47,239 bases of DNA from an uncultured Clostridia bacterium (GCA_947629985.1 CANRFV010000010.1:1-47239), one strand, 5' to 3'. Positions 7,503-16,708 are shown, numbered from the stretch's first letter. Numbers and translations are program-made. The notes: a model not told the origin generated them from the sequence alone.

Positions 7503-8717
7503 ATGAATACTACTCAACAAAATTCCACAAACAAGCCGCGCGTGCTTGTAACTTACATCGAATCGGGTTTCGGACATATTATGTCCGCGCAGGCCATTGC
7601 GGACGGCTTAAAGGCAAAGTATGCCGACAAGTTGGAAATCGTCGAATCCGAAATTATGCGCGACGACAACGATCCGCAACTTATCAAATTCGAGCGTTTT
7701 TTGACTAATCAAACCAAAGCCACCAACAAATTGTGGCATTACGGCGATTTGATCTTCGGCGTGATGAATCTCGGCAGACAGCCCTTTATGAACCTTGTTC
7801 ATCGCGTGTTTTTCAAACGCTCGGTGGCAAGTTTGGTCGAAGCGTTCCGCAAGCGCGCGCCGGATATAATTATTTCCACCCATTATTTTGTAACCTACGC
7901 CGCAATGGAGTACAAGCGCAGGTACGGCAGCGAACACGACGTAACCGTGGTGTGTTACGATCCCGACAACAACGTACACGTCTGGTGGGACAAGCGCAGC
8001 GATTTGTTTATTACCAACAACAGCCTTGCTAGCGAAGAAGCGATCGACAAGCGCAAGTTCGATCCCACCCATGTTGCGCAGGTGTATTTTACCGTGCGCA
8101 AGCGTATTCGCGAGTTTGATTTGACACAAGCGCAATGCCGTCAAAAGTACAACATAGACCCAAACAAGTTTTGCATAATGATAGCCGACGGCGGTTATGC
8201 GGGCGGCAAAGGCAAAAAGTTTTGCAAATATATCGTCAAACATGCCAAACAGCCCCTTACCGTGCTGTTTTTGGCGGGAACCAACCAAAAGGCGTTTGAC
8301 AAATTTACTCAACTTGCCGCCAAGTTGCACAACGGTGTAACGCTTGTTCCGCTCAAATTTTCCCAAGATATTTACGAACTGTACGCCGCGTCCGACTTGT
8401 TGGTAACCAAGGCGGGGCCAAACACGCTGTTGGACAGCCTGTTTGTTGGCACTCCGGTAATGGTGGACCATTGTCCGCACCCCATCGAGCGCGCCACGCG
8501 CAAATTGTTTGTCGATCATTACGGTTGCGGAGTAAGCGCGTTTACTCCGCGCAAGGCGTCCAAACTGATCAACAAGTATGCCGCCGACCCGAGTTTACTG
8601 CAACCCTATCGGGACAACATTGCCCGCCATATAGACAAAACCTTAGACGGCGGCGAGCAAATCGCCGACCTGGTATACAGCAAGGTACAAAGTAAAATTG
8701 AAGCACAAAATCACTAA
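7503..8717 (+). CDS. MGDG-synthase-type glycosyltransferase (GT28, diacylglycerol glycosyltransferase-like)
   Basis: This is a 404-residue GT-B enzyme. The N-terminal half carries the MGDG-synthase signature (ESGFGHIMSAQAIADGL, then ISTHYFVTYAAMEY). The C-terminal half carries the nucleotide-sugar site (IADGGYAGGKGKK, then SDLLVTKAGPNTLLDSLFVGTPVM). Family members such as UgtP move glucose from UDP-glucose to diacylglycerol and build membrane glycolipids. It has no signal peptide and should sit on the inner membrane face. The acyltransferase gene overlaps its end by 20 bases, which supports a role in lipid synthesis. The start has only a weak ribosome site (CCAAAG). I see no convincing promoter in 7378-7502. 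Confidence 0.88.
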   Translation: MNTTQQNSTNKPRVLVTYIESGFGHIMSAQAIADGLKAKYADKLEIVESEIMRDDNDPQLIKFERFLTNQTKATNKLWHYGDLIFGVMNLGRQPFMNLVHRVFFKRSVASLVEAFRKRAPDIIISTHYFVTYAAMEYKRRYGSEHDVTVVCYDPDNNVHVWWDKRSDLFITNNSLASEEAIDKRKFDPTHVAQVYFTVRKRIREFDLTQAQCRQKYNIDPNKFCIMIADGGYAGGKGKKFCKYIVKHAKQPLTVLFLAGTNQKAFDKFTQLAAKLHNGVTLVPLKFSQDIYELYAASDLLVTKAGPNTLLDSLFVGTPVMVDHCPHPIERATRKLFVDHYGCGVSAFTPRKASKLINKYAADPSLLQPYRDNIARHIDKTLDGGEQIADLVYSKVQSKIEAQNH

Positions 8718-9501
8718 AAAACAACAACGTCTCGATACTATCGCCCGCTTGGAGCGCGAAGGACGGTTCGATGTCGATTACCTGCCCAAAAGCGATAATT
8801 TTATCCTGCCCGATTCCGACTTCAAGTTTGTTCGCACCAACATTTTTTACCGTATGGCTTGCATTTTTTGCCGCACGGTAACCTTTTTGTTCGGTCCGAT
8901 ACTTTGTTGGCTTGCGTACGGGCTTAAAATACGCGGCAAGCGCAACATCAAGGGCGTAAAAGGCGCAATTTGCGTATGCAACCACGTTTCGATATTGGAC
9001 ACGTTGTTTGTCAAGCAAGCCGTGGGGCATTATCGCAGTTACCATACGGGCGATCCGCACAACAATCGCAAGGGCTTGGGCGGATACATTTTGCGCCGCG
9101 CGGGATTTTTGTCGCTGGGCGGCAGTTTCGGCGCGCAAAAGAATTTCGCTCAAACGCTGGAATACCTGTTCAAACGCGGCGCGATAGTCAACTTTTACCC
9201 CGAAGAAGCGCTGTGGCAGGGCTACGAAAAGCCTCGTCCGCTTAAAATCGGCGCGTTTAAGTATGCCGCGCGGTTCAACGTTCCCGTAATTCCGCTGTTT
9301 GTAACTTACGAAGGTAAGCGCAGGCGCACGGTAGTCAACATTATGCCGCCCGTTTACCCCGACGCCGATTTGAACCTACGGGACAACGCGCGCAAGATGT
9401 GCGACGAGTGTTCCGAAATGTGGCGCGGCGTGTACGAGCGCGTTTACGGCAAACCCCTGCAATACGATTGCGCCGCAAACGACGCGATTCAACAACAATA
9501 A
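8698..9501 (+). CDS. 1-acyl-sn-glycerol-3-phosphate acyltransferase (PlsC-like)
   Basis: This 267-residue lysophospholipid acyltransferase has a hydrophobic segment at about residues 52-75 and the catalytic NHVSILD box (NHxxxxD) near 95-101. The block FYPEEALW replaces the common FPEGTR motif, and a PVIPLFV strand follows. It should acylate lysophosphatidate or another lysolipid on the membrane. It starts at TTG 8698, overlapping the glycosyltransferase stop by 20 bases, with AAGGT upstream. The FPEGTR box is clearly altered (YPEEALW), as in a subset of Bacillota paralogues, so the exact acceptor is uncertain. The last ~16 codons are partly duplicated just after the stop. Confidence 0.85.
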   Translation: MKHKITKKQQRLDTIARLEREGRFDVDYLPKSDNFILPDSDFKFVRTNIFYRMACIFCRTVTFLFGPILCWLAYGLKIRGKRNIKGVKGAICVCNHVSILDTLFVKQAVGHYRSYHTGDPHNNRKGLGGYILRRAGFLSLGGSFGAQKNFAQTLEYLFKRGAIVNFYPEEALWQGYEKPRPLKIGAFKYAARFNVPVIPLFVTYEGKRRRTVVNIMPPVYPDADLNLRDNARKMCDECSEMWRGVYERVYGKPLQYDCAANDAIQQQ

Positions 9502-9570
9502 AACAAAAGTCGTCAACTCTATGGGCACAACCTGCGACAGCGGTGCGCCGCAAGCGACGAAATTCAACAA
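9448..9570 (+). repeat. decayed tandem duplication at the acyltransferase 3' end
   Basis: Bases 9469-9495 (end of the coding region) match 9544-9570 at 24 of 27 positions, and weaker similarity extends about 20 bases to the left of each copy. The period is 75 bases, a multiple of three. The second copy lies beyond the stop codon and is presumably non-coding. Confidence 0.6.
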
Positions 9571-9574
9571 TGGC

Positions 9575-9607
9575 AAAAAGCAACAGTCGATTACTGTTGC
9601 CTTTTTT
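9575..9607. terminator. bidirectional terminator between plsC-like and GH3 genes
   Basis: A perfect 8-bp stem GCAACAGT/ACTGTTGC (9580-9587 and 9593-9600) has T6 on the right and A5 on the left, so it serves both convergent transcripts. A second perfect hairpin without a T run, TTGCCGCC/GGCGGCAA, follows at 9609-9629. Nothing else is evident up to the GH3 stop at 9707. Confidence 0.85.
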
Positions 9608-9706
9608 ATTGCCGCCGCGTTGGCGGCAAAGGGGGTAATTATCTGTTTTTCTTAGCCCGTTGCGTATTTTTCGGCAGTTTGGGGCGCAATTTGCAATCGA
9701 ACAGCG

Positions 9707-11665
9707 TCAACAGCGGGGCAAACGCACGGTTACGCACAGCGGAGTGTCTTGTGAGTTTGTGCCGATGTACACTTCGTATTCGCCGCCTTCCACAAGCCAA
9801 CGTCCTTCGCAAACGGAGTAGTAGGCAAAGTTTTTGAGCGGTAGCGTAACGGTAACGCGCTTGGTGCTTCCGCACGGAACGTCCACACGTTCGAAGCCCG
9901 CCAATTCCATAAAGGGACGGAACACTCTCGGGTTGACTTCGCGTACGTACAGTTGCGCTATCTCGGTGCCGTCCGCGCGCCCTGTATTGGATATGTCGAA
10001 ACTCACTTCAACGCCCTTGTCGGTAACCGCGGCTTGCGCGTCGGAGTATCGGTAACTTGTGTAACTCAACCCGTAACCAAAGGGAAACAGCGGTTTGGCA
10101 ACGGGTTCTGTCGGCAGATTTTTGTGCGCCGCCGTCGTGTGATAGCGGTAGCCCACAAGCAGTCCGTCGCTGTATACGCTTACCGTGCTGTCCATATAGC
10201 AGCGGTGCGCGGGGTAGTCGAATTCCGTCGCGGGGAACGTTTCGGTAAGTTTTCCGCTCGGGTTTACTTTTCCGCACAGCACGTCGGCAACGGCAAGGTT
10301 GCCCTGTTCGCCGGGATACCCCGCCCACACAACAGCCGCAACGTCGTTTATCCAGCCCGACATATCTATGGGCGCGCCGCAATACAGTACCACAACGGTG
10401 TTGGGATTTTTACGCGCGGTCTCCTTTATTTGGCGCACCTGCGGCGGAGTAAGTTGCATAGTGTTGCGGTCAAAGCCTTCGCAGTCGTGCATACCCATAC
10501 ACAAAACGGCGGCGTCCTTGCCGTAGGCGTCCTCTATCTGATGCAGCGGCGCTTCGGACACGCCGTATTCCCACAAGTCGCGGTAGGTTATTTTGCCGTC
10601 GGGCATAGCGTTGCCAAGCGCCGTAAGCAAACCTAACGGGGTGTTTAAGGGCGGAACGGCAGACGATCCGCCGCCAGCAAAATAACTTTCGGGGTATCCG
10701 CCCACGCTTACGTTTGCATTGGGGGATAGCGGCAACACGCCGTTGTTTTTAAGCAGTACAATGCCTTGTTCTTCGATTTTACGTGCAAGGTTCATTCGCT
10801 CTTCGATCGACATCGTTACCTTGCGTTGTTTGCTTTCTGCGCGGCACTTTTCCGCAAAGTCGTCAACGCGTTGCGCGCTTTCGTTCAGGGCGTCGCGATC
10901 CAGGTCGCCGTTGTCGTACGCTTGTTCAAGGCGTTGTTCGCACTTTTCCGCGTAGGGCATTATCAGATCCAGCCCCGCGTTTACCGAAGCCGCCGCGTCC
11001 GTAACCGCGCCCCAATCGGACATTATCAGCCCGTTGCCGAAGCCCAGATCTTTGCGCAGCAACGTAAACAATTTGCGGTTTTGCGCCGCTCGCACGCCGT
11101 TTACCACGTTGTAGGAACACATCACCGCCCACGGTTGGGCTTCGAGCGCTATTTCAAATGCGCGCGTGTATATTTCGCGCAGGGTACGCTCGTCCACTTC
11201 GGCGCTAAGCCACATACGGCTGAACTCGGCGTTGTTACAGCAAAAGTGTTTGAGCGTTGCGCCGACGTGATTGTCTTGCAACCCCTTTACGTACATTTTG
11301 CCCATTCGTCCCGCAAGCAGCGGGTCTTCGGATACGTACTCGAAGTTACGTCCGCAGTGGGGGCTGCGTTTGATGTTAAGTCCGGGCGCAAGCAGTACGT
11401 CCACTCCGCGTTCGGCGGCGTCGCTTGCAAGCGCCTCGCCCAACTTGTAGGCAAGTTGTTCGTTCCAACTGTGCGACAGTATCTGCATGGATGGGTACGC
11501 CACCGACGGTTCGTCCTTAAATACCCCGTCGATCATTTTGGGCGTGCGCAGTCCTATCGGGCCGTCGGATACTTTTGCGGCATAGGCTTGCCCGTCAAAG
11601 TCCTCCGTGTGCCAGCAGTCTTTGCCCATTACGAGTTTCAGTTTTTGTTTGTCGGTATATTCCAT
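9707..11665 (-). CDS. glycoside hydrolase family 3 beta-glucosidase, cytoplasmic
   Basis: This 652-residue GH3 enzyme has no signal peptide. Residues ~1-270 form the TIM-barrel part, with KHF at 139-141 and the nucleophile Asp217 in LIMSDWGAV. The alpha/beta sandwich follows (about 300-500, containing CMGMHDCEGFDR), then a C-terminal fibronectin-like domain (about 560-645). It should release glucose from beta-linked oligosaccharides inside the cell. The ATG at 11665 is chosen for its GGGGAGG site; it lies 15 bases after the LacI stop, so the two genes form one operon. A GH3 glucosidase next to GH94 and LacI is also the arrangement of the Listeria sophoro-oligosaccharide locus, which suggests but does not prove the same substrate. 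Confidence 0.92.
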   Translation of the reverse strand: MEYTDKQKLKLVMGKDCWHTEDFDGQAYAAKVSDGPIGLRTPKMIDGVFKDEPSVAYPSMQILSHSWNEQLAYKLGEALASDAAERGVDVLLAPGLNIKRSPHCGRNFEYVSEDPLLAGRMGKMYVKGLQDNHVGATLKHFCCNNAEFSRMWLSAEVDERTLREIYTRAFEIALEAQPWAVMCSYNVVNGVRAAQNRKLFTLLRKDLGFGNGLIMSDWGAVTDAAASVNAGLDLIMPYAEKCEQRLEQAYDNGDLDRDALNESAQRVDDFAEKCRAESKQRKVTMSIEERMNLARKIEEQGIVLLKNNGVLPLSPNANVSVGGYPESYFAGGGSSAVPPLNTPLGLLTALGNAMPDGKITYRDLWEYGVSEAPLHQIEDAYGKDAAVLCMGMHDCEGFDRNTMQLTPPQVRQIKETARKNPNTVVVLYCGAPIDMSGWINDVAAVVWAGYPGEQGNLAVADVLCGKVNPSGKLTETFPATEFDYPAHRCYMDSTVSVYSDGLLVGYRYHTTAAHKNLPTEPVAKPLFPFGYGLSYTSYRYSDAQAAVTDKGVEVSFDISNTGRADGTEIAQLYVREVNPRVFRPFMELAGFERVDVPCGSTKRVTVTLPLKNFAYYSVCEGRWLVEGGEYEVYIGTNSQDTPLCVTVRLPRC

Positions 11666-11680
11666 AGCAATCCTCCCCAA

Positions 11681-12616
11681 TCAATAATACTCTATAACGT
11701 CCACCGGAATTTTTATGTTGGATTCGGTGGCAACGTGATCGAACAGTTGCAACATCGAGTATGCCGCAATGGCTCCCCAATGTTTGCGCTCCGCCTTGGC
11801 GGTTATATAGCGAAAGTGATTCATCGGGTTAAGTCCGTCAAATCCGGCAAGCAACACCTGTTCTTGCAGATTGCGCGCCACAAGTTCCGAGTGTATACCC
11901 ATTGCTGTCTCGTCGTTGGCGCACACGATTGCGTCGGGCAAACTCGGACGTTCCAGCAAAAAGCGCGATACGTTTACGCCGCCGTCGAATGTAAAGTCGC
12001 TTTGCAACACAATTGTGTTTTTGCGTTGAAGGTTGTTGTCTTCAAGCGCCTTGCAAAAGCCGTCGTACCGCTCTTTGCTTTCAAAGGACGTTTTCGGCCC
12101 GCCCACAAAGGCAAAAGTGCGCGCGCCGTGCCGCACCAAAGCGTCGGTAACCGAATAGCACCCGTTAAAGTTGTCCAATTTAACGTTTACCACTCCGTCA
12201 AATGTCATTTCGCGGTCCATTACCACAACGGGGATACGTCTGGACGCAATTTCTTCGACGGCAGCGGTGCTCACACCGGAATTCAACAAAAACAACCCGT
12301 CCATCCACTTGACGTTGGTAATGTTTGTACCCACGTAAATCAGCAGTTCGCAGTTGCTTACGTTAAGCACGCTTTTTATTGCGCTTATTATTTCGGGATA
12401 GATCAGTCCGCTGATGGAGTTGATGCACAGCACCGCTTGGCGCAGATAACTGTGGTTATGTTTGCGCCCCGATTTGCCGGAGTAGCCGAGTTCCTGCGCC
12501 GCTTGAAGCACGTGGTAACGTGTTTCTTCGGGGATACGCGGATCGTTGTTTAACGCATAACTTACCGTGGATACCGCCACATTGGCTTTGGCGGCAATAT
12601 CTTTTAGTGTTACCAT
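11681..12616 (-). CDS. LacI family transcriptional regulator
   Basis: This 311-residue regulator carries an N-terminal LacI helix-turn-helix (VTLKDIAAKANVAVSTVSYAL, recognition helix near residues 16-24) and hinge, followed by a periplasmic-binding-protein-like effector domain with typical landmarks (VVMDRE, FVGG, DAIVCANDETAMGI, LAGFDG). It most likely senses an imported sugar and represses both its own GH3-containing operon and the divergent GH94 operon across the shared 232-bp intergenic region. The start has an AGGGGG ribosome site and its own consensus promoter. The effector is not predictable from the sequence alone. Confidence 0.93.
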   Translation of the reverse strand: MVTLKDIAAKANVAVSTVSYALNNDPRIPEETRYHVLQAAQELGYSGKSGRKHNHSYLRQAVLCINSISGLIYPEIISAIKSVLNVSNCELLIYVGTNITNVKWMDGLFLLNSGVSTAAVEEIASRRIPVVVMDREMTFDGVVNVKLDNFNGCYSVTDALVRHGARTFAFVGGPKTSFESKERYDGFCKALEDNNLQRKNTIVLQSDFTFDGGVNVSRFLLERPSLPDAIVCANDETAMGIHSELVARNLQEQVLLAGFDGLNPMNHFRYITAKAERKHWGAIAAYSMLQLFDHVATESNIKIPVDVIEYY

Positions 12617-12640
12617 CTGTTTTCCCCCTGTTTTTTATCA

Positions 12641-12669
12641 ATTTTACCACTTATCTGTAACATTGTCAA
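12641..12669 (-). promoter_or_regulatory. promoter of the lacI-GH3 operon
   Basis: Read on the minus strand, TTGACA (12664-12669) and TAAAAT (12641-12646) are separated by exactly 17 bases. The start codon at 12616 follows about 25 bases later. Confidence 0.8.
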
Positions 12670-12730
12670 TAATTCAATTAAACATCGAAAATTTCAATAA
12701 AATTTCAACATATTAAACGGCACAACCGTC

Positions 12731-12758
12731 TTGACAACCGTTTTTCAGGTGTTACACT
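12731..12758 (+). promoter_or_regulatory. promoter of the GH94-ABC operon with candidate operators
   Basis: TTGACA (12731-12736) and TACACT (12753-12758) are 16 bases apart. Possible regulator sites nearby: ACAACCGT occurs twice in direct orientation around the -35 box; TCGAA (12781-12785) and TTCGA (12792-12796) form an inverted repeat just after the expected start; GTGA-ATAC-TCAC lies at 12819-12830. AT-rich repeats of ATTTCAA lie at 12690-12709. None can be assigned to the LacI protein with certainty. Confidence 0.65.
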
Positions 12759-12848
12759 AAAATTGATAGATTATAAAAAGTCGAATTATGTTTCGATTAA
12801 GTGAATTTATTGAAATTTGTGAATACTCACAAGTGGGGAGAATAGTTA

Positions 12849-15203
12849 ATGTTAGATAACAAGTATGGCAAGTTCAGTCCCGACGGCAAGGAATTTGTCA
12901 TTATCAATCCGTATACGCCCCGACCCTGGATCAACGTCATCAGCAACGGAGATTACTCTTTTATGGTGTCGCAGACGGGCGGCGGATTTTCATTCAGGGG
13001 CAACGCCGAGCAAAACCGCATTACGCGGCTGTATCAGGATATAGTAAAAGACAATTGGGGAAAATATTTTTACGTAAGAGATAAACAAAACGGCGCATAT
13101 TGGAGCGCTGCGCTCAATCCAGTGCAGGGCGGCTACGACAGTTACACCGTGCGGCACGGCTTGGGCTACAGTGTGTTTACCCGCGTGCAAAACGGCGTCG
13201 AAACCGAACTGACGGTGTTTGTTCGCAAGGACAAACCGATGGAATACGCCCTGTTGCAGGTCAAAAACCTTACCGACAGCCCCCGCGCGTTGGATATCAC
13301 CGCGTATTTCGAATGGGCGCTGGGCATTGCATACGACACTCATCGAGAGTTTCAACGTCTTTTTTACGACGTCAATTACGACGACGAACTCAACGCAATA
13401 GTTGCAAACAAGTGCTTGTGGGGCTTTGCGGACAGCAAGGGCCGCTACAACAACGACGATTACCCCTATACCGCGTTTTTTGCCTGCTCGGATCGGGTCG
13501 GCAGTTACGACTGCGACAAGGAAAGTTTTGTGGGAATGTATCGCAACGAACAATCTCCTTTGGCAATGGATCAGGAGCACCTTGCAGGCAATCACGGCAG
13601 GTTTTGCGATCCCGTTGCCGCGCTGTGCGTAGACGTAAATCTCGAACCAAACGGTACCAAGACGGTTTGTTTCGGTTTGGGACTTGCCGCCAAGGCAGGC
13701 GAGGACTACCGCGCGTTGGCTAAGGACGTGCAAGTCGAGTTTGCCCTTAACCAACTTGAAATCGTCAAAAAATATTGGACCGATCTGTGCGAGATAGAAC
13801 AAGCGCACACGCCCGATCCTGCGTTCGACGTGATGACCAACTATTGGTGCAAGTATCAGGCGCTGTCCTGCCGTATGTGGGCAAAAGCGGCATATTACCA
13901 AATAAGCGGCGGTATCGGCTTCCGCGATCAGTTGCAGGACAGTCTCATCGGGTTGGAAAGCGACCCGTCCATTACGGAAAATCAAATTTTGTTGCACGCT
14001 ACCAAGCAGTTTAAGCAAGGCGACGTGCTGCATTGGTGGCTTACCGTCAACGGCGCAGGACCCCGCACAAACTGTTCGGACGACTTTTTGTGGTTGCCCT
14101 TTGCCGCGCTCGCCTATATGGAAGAAGTGGGCACGCGCGACATTCTCGACAAACAAGCGGGCTGGCTGGACGGCGGCTCTGCCACTATATACGACCACTG
14201 CAAAGCGGCGATAAATCACAGTTTCGATATGTTCGGCAAGCGCGGCGTGCCGCTGATGGGCGCGCACGATTGGAACGACGGACTTTCCGCCGTGGGACAC
14301 GGCATGAAAGGCGAAAGTTTTTGGGTGGCGGAATTTTTGTACTATATAATAAAACGCTTCGAACCTGTTGCGCGTCAACGCGGCGACGGCGAGTTTGCCG
14401 ACAAGTTGAGCCAACGCGCCGAGTCTCTCAAACAAGCGTTCAACACTTACGGTTGGGACGGCGAGTGGTTTTTGCAAGCCACAAACGATCTCGGCGACAA
14501 GTTGGGCAGCCGCAAAAACAAAGAAGGCAAATTGTTTCTCAATCCGCAGGTGTGGGCTGTAATTTCGGATATCACCGACGACAAGCGCAAACGTTCGGCA
14601 ATGAAAGCGGTGCAAGATCACCTGCTTAAAGAACACGGCTCCTTGCTGCTTACGCCCGAATATTGCTCGCCCAACAGCGAAGTGGGGTATATCACGCGGT
14701 ATGCGCCCGGCTTGCGCGAAAACGGCGGCGTATACACCCACGCTGCCACCTGGACGGTATGGGCTGCGGCATTGATGCACGACCCCGAAATGGCATACAA
14801 GGCGTACAGCGCAATTTGTCCGCCCAACAGGGGCAAGGATATCGACGGTTTCAAGTCGGAACCCTACGTATTGCCCGGCAACACCGACGGACCCATCAGT
14901 CCGCACTTCGGCAAAGGCGGTTGGAGTTGGTATTCGGGTTCGGCGCAATGGCTGCACCGTGTTGCAGTAAACAGTATTTTGGGCGTGCGCGCAACCTACG
15001 ACGGCTTGGTCGTAGAGCCTTGCATACCCGCAAGTTGGAATGGTTATACCTATCGCAGACTATTCCGCAACGCTATCTATAATATAACCGTTAAGCGTAG
15101 CGGCCGCAAAAAACTTTGCGTAGACGGCAAAGATTTGGGCACAAAGTCGCTCATTCCCGTGTTTGAGAGTGGCGAGCACGCCGTAACGGTGGAAATTGAA
15201 TAA
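12849..15203 (+). CDS. GH94 beta-glucoside phosphorylase
   Basis: This 784-residue cytoplasmic enzyme of glycoside hydrolase family 94 splits a beta-linked oligosaccharide with phosphate to give alpha-glucose 1-phosphate. The N-terminal beta-sandwich (about 1-270) is followed by the (alpha/alpha)6 barrel with GIGFRDQLQD near 358, a QILLHATKQF / WWLT block, and the general-acid motif DWND at 474-477. A GESFWVAEF block follows. The length is near cellobiose phosphorylase (~810) and well short of the ~1100 residues of 1,2-beta-oligoglucan phosphorylases, yet DNWGKYFYVRD at residues 64-74 resembles the NdvB/SOGP side. The linkage is therefore open. GGGGAGA precedes the ATG; the gene heads the rightward operon. 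Confidence 0.92.
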   Translation: MLDNKYGKFSPDGKEFVIINPYTPRPWINVISNGDYSFMVSQTGGGFSFRGNAEQNRITRLYQDIVKDNWGKYFYVRDKQNGAYWSAALNPVQGGYDSYTVRHGLGYSVFTRVQNGVETELTVFVRKDKPMEYALLQVKNLTDSPRALDITAYFEWALGIAYDTHREFQRLFYDVNYDDELNAIVANKCLWGFADSKGRYNNDDYPYTAFFACSDRVGSYDCDKESFVGMYRNEQSPLAMDQEHLAGNHGRFCDPVAALCVDVNLEPNGTKTVCFGLGLAAKAGEDYRALAKDVQVEFALNQLEIVKKYWTDLCEIEQAHTPDPAFDVMTNYWCKYQALSCRMWAKAAYYQISGGIGFRDQLQDSLIGLESDPSITENQILLHATKQFKQGDVLHWWLTVNGAGPRTNCSDDFLWLPFAALAYMEEVGTRDILDKQAGWLDGGSATIYDHCKAAINHSFDMFGKRGVPLMGAHDWNDGLSAVGHGMKGESFWVAEFLYYIIKRFEPVARQRGDGEFADKLSQRAESLKQAFNTYGWDGEWFLQATNDLGDKLGSRKNKEGKLFLNPQVWAVISDITDDKRKRSAMKAVQDHLLKEHGSLLLTPEYCSPNSEVGYITRYAPGLRENGGVYTHAATWTVWAAALMHDPEMAYKAYSAICPPNRGKDIDGFKSEPYVLPGNTDGPISPHFGKGGWSWYSGSAQWLHRVAVNSILGVRATYDGLVVEPCIPASWNGYTYRRLFRNAIYNITVKRSGRKKLCVDGKDLGTKSLIPVFESGEHAVTVEIE

Positions 15204-15231
15204 CAAAATTCAACAAAATAGGAGAACAGCA

Positions 15232-16614
15232 ATGAAAAAGACAGCAATTTTGTTAGCATTGGTTATCGTACTTGCGGCTACTGTGGCAATTTTTGCCGCC
15301 TGTCAGGAAAAGTACGACCTTGTTTACGCCAATTGGAACTTTGGCACCGACGCCGAGCCCACCGTCGAAAGAGAGATGGTCAAGGCGTTTGAAGAAGCCA
15401 ACGGCGTAAAAATCAAACTATTGTCTTTCCCCACGGGATATGACGACGGCATCATCGGCTCCATTGCCAGAGACGAAGCCCCCGATGTATTTATGACGAG
15501 CAACATTCCCTTTGTACTCAGCAATCAATACGGTATGGATATTACCGAAATGGTTGCAAACGACCCCGATTGGAACAGTATCCCCGAAATTTTGAAAAAG
15601 GACGTAGTATTTAAGGGTGGCACATACTTTATTCCCTTCCAGATGCACATGTTGGGATTGTTCGTCAATGTAGACCTGCTCAAAGACGAAGGCATCAAAC
15701 TTCCGCAGGACGACAACTACACCTACGAGTGGTTCAAAAACGCTGTTACTCAAATAACTCAACACGGAAACAACATCGGTCTCAACAAGGAAGAAACCGT
15801 ATTTGAGTGGTATCCCGCAGCCGCAAATAAAAATCTCGGCTACTTTACCTGGGACGGCGAAAAGTACAACCTTAATACCGACGAATTTAAGCAAGGTATG
15901 GCGGAGACCAAGTATTTCCGCGACAATCACCTGACTTTCGGCGGAATGACGGACGCTATGAAGGCCAAGTTCGCAGGTTACAAAGACGACGTCGACGCCT
16001 GGAACCAAGGCAAGATCGCTTTCCGATGGGAGCAAACCTCCGCAGTTCCCGATATGGTCAAGAAATCCGGCTTCCAAGATATTCGTTTTATCGGTATACC
16101 CGGTTTGTCCGGCGAAGATGCGCGTAATCTCAACTTCCCCACGCTGGTACCCGACTATGTGTCCATTTACAAGGGCACGTCCAATCCCGAACTTGCCTAC
16201 AAGTTTGCCAAGTGGATGAGTTTCGATCCCGAAGGCATAGCCAAGCGTATCGAACTTGCCAAAACAGGCGACACGGCAAACACCCTGCCCATGACCACGG
16301 ACGCAAGCATTGTGGAAAAGTTTTGCGACGTTTACCCCATCGACGGTATAGAAACGATGTACGCCAGACTTGCTTCCGCCGTGTTCGAACCCGTCAAGAC
16401 GGTTCCCGGTTATACGGATTCGCGCTGGCTTGCGCAAACTGGACTTCAAAACGTAACCGTGGCAGGCGAATTGATTACGAGAGCCAAGATGGAAGACTAT
16501 CTCAACGCCTGCTGGAACGGCGACCAGTCCTATCCCGCCCACGCGGAAGACTGCGACAGAGTTGCCAACCAGCAAATGCAAAATACTCTCAACGGATACA
16601 AAGACAAATATTAA
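15232..16614 (+). CDS. ABC transporter sugar-binding lipoprotein (family 1)
   Basis: This 460-residue extracellular solute-binding protein has a lipoprotein signal whose lipobox FAAC places the lipidated Cys at residue 24. The mature part has the family 1 (MalE/UgpB-like) fold: early ANWNFGTDAEPTVEREM, a DVFMTSN strand near residue 87, and a long C-terminal helical part. It should deliver oligosaccharides to one of the two permease pairs downstream. The ATG at 15232 has GGAGA seven bases upstream; an in-frame ATG 12 codons earlier lacks a site. It lies 28 bases after GH94. A strong stem-loop follows at 16624-16655. Confidence 0.93.
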   Translation: MKKTAILLALVIVLAATVAIFAACQEKYDLVYANWNFGTDAEPTVEREMVKAFEEANGVKIKLLSFPTGYDDGIIGSIARDEAPDVFMTSNIPFVLSNQYGMDITEMVANDPDWNSIPEILKKDVVFKGGTYFIPFQMHMLGLFVNVDLLKDEGIKLPQDDNYTYEWFKNAVTQITQHGNNIGLNKEETVFEWYPAAANKNLGYFTWDGEKYNLNTDEFKQGMAETKYFRDNHLTFGGMTDAMKAKFAGYKDDVDAWNQGKIAFRWEQTSAVPDMVKKSGFQDIRFIGIPGLSGEDARNLNFPTLVPDYVSIYKGTSNPELAYKFAKWMSFDPEGIAKRIELAKTGDTANTLPMTTDASIVEKFCDVYPIDGIETMYARLASAVFEPVKTVPGYTDSRWLAQTGLQNVTVAGELITRAKMEDYLNACWNGDQSYPAHAEDCDRVANQQMQNTLNGYKDKY

Positions 16615-16623
16615 AATAAACAA

Positions 16624-16655
16624 ACCGATAGGGTCGCGCTCGCGGTCCTATCGGT
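16624..16655 (+). promoter_or_regulatory. intercistronic stem-loop after the first binding protein
   Basis: A perfect 9-bp stem ACCGATAGG/CCTATCGGT encloses a GC-rich loop that can itself pair. No T run follows, so it is unlikely to be a full terminator. Its position right after a binding-protein gene fits an RNA-stabilising or processing element that raises expression of that cistron, as known for several sugar ABC operons. Confidence 0.6.
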
Positions 16656-16708
16656 ATGTGTAACTAATCCTGCTTTTTGACTCAGAAAAATAAAAAAAGG
16701 AACAGACT

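Noticed and set aside
9609-9629. Second hairpin TTGCCGCC/GGCGGCAA as a terminator
   Set aside because: No T run on either strand right after it; the adjacent hairpin at 9580-9600 already serves.
10766-12553. 595-codon plus-strand frame opposite GH3 and lacI
   Set aside because: It is a shadow frame; composition rich in Arg/His/Val with no fold, while the minus strand encodes two clear families.
12990-14957. 655-codon minus-strand frame opposite GH94
   Set aside because: Antisense shadow of the GH94 gene with no ribosome site or recognisable domain.
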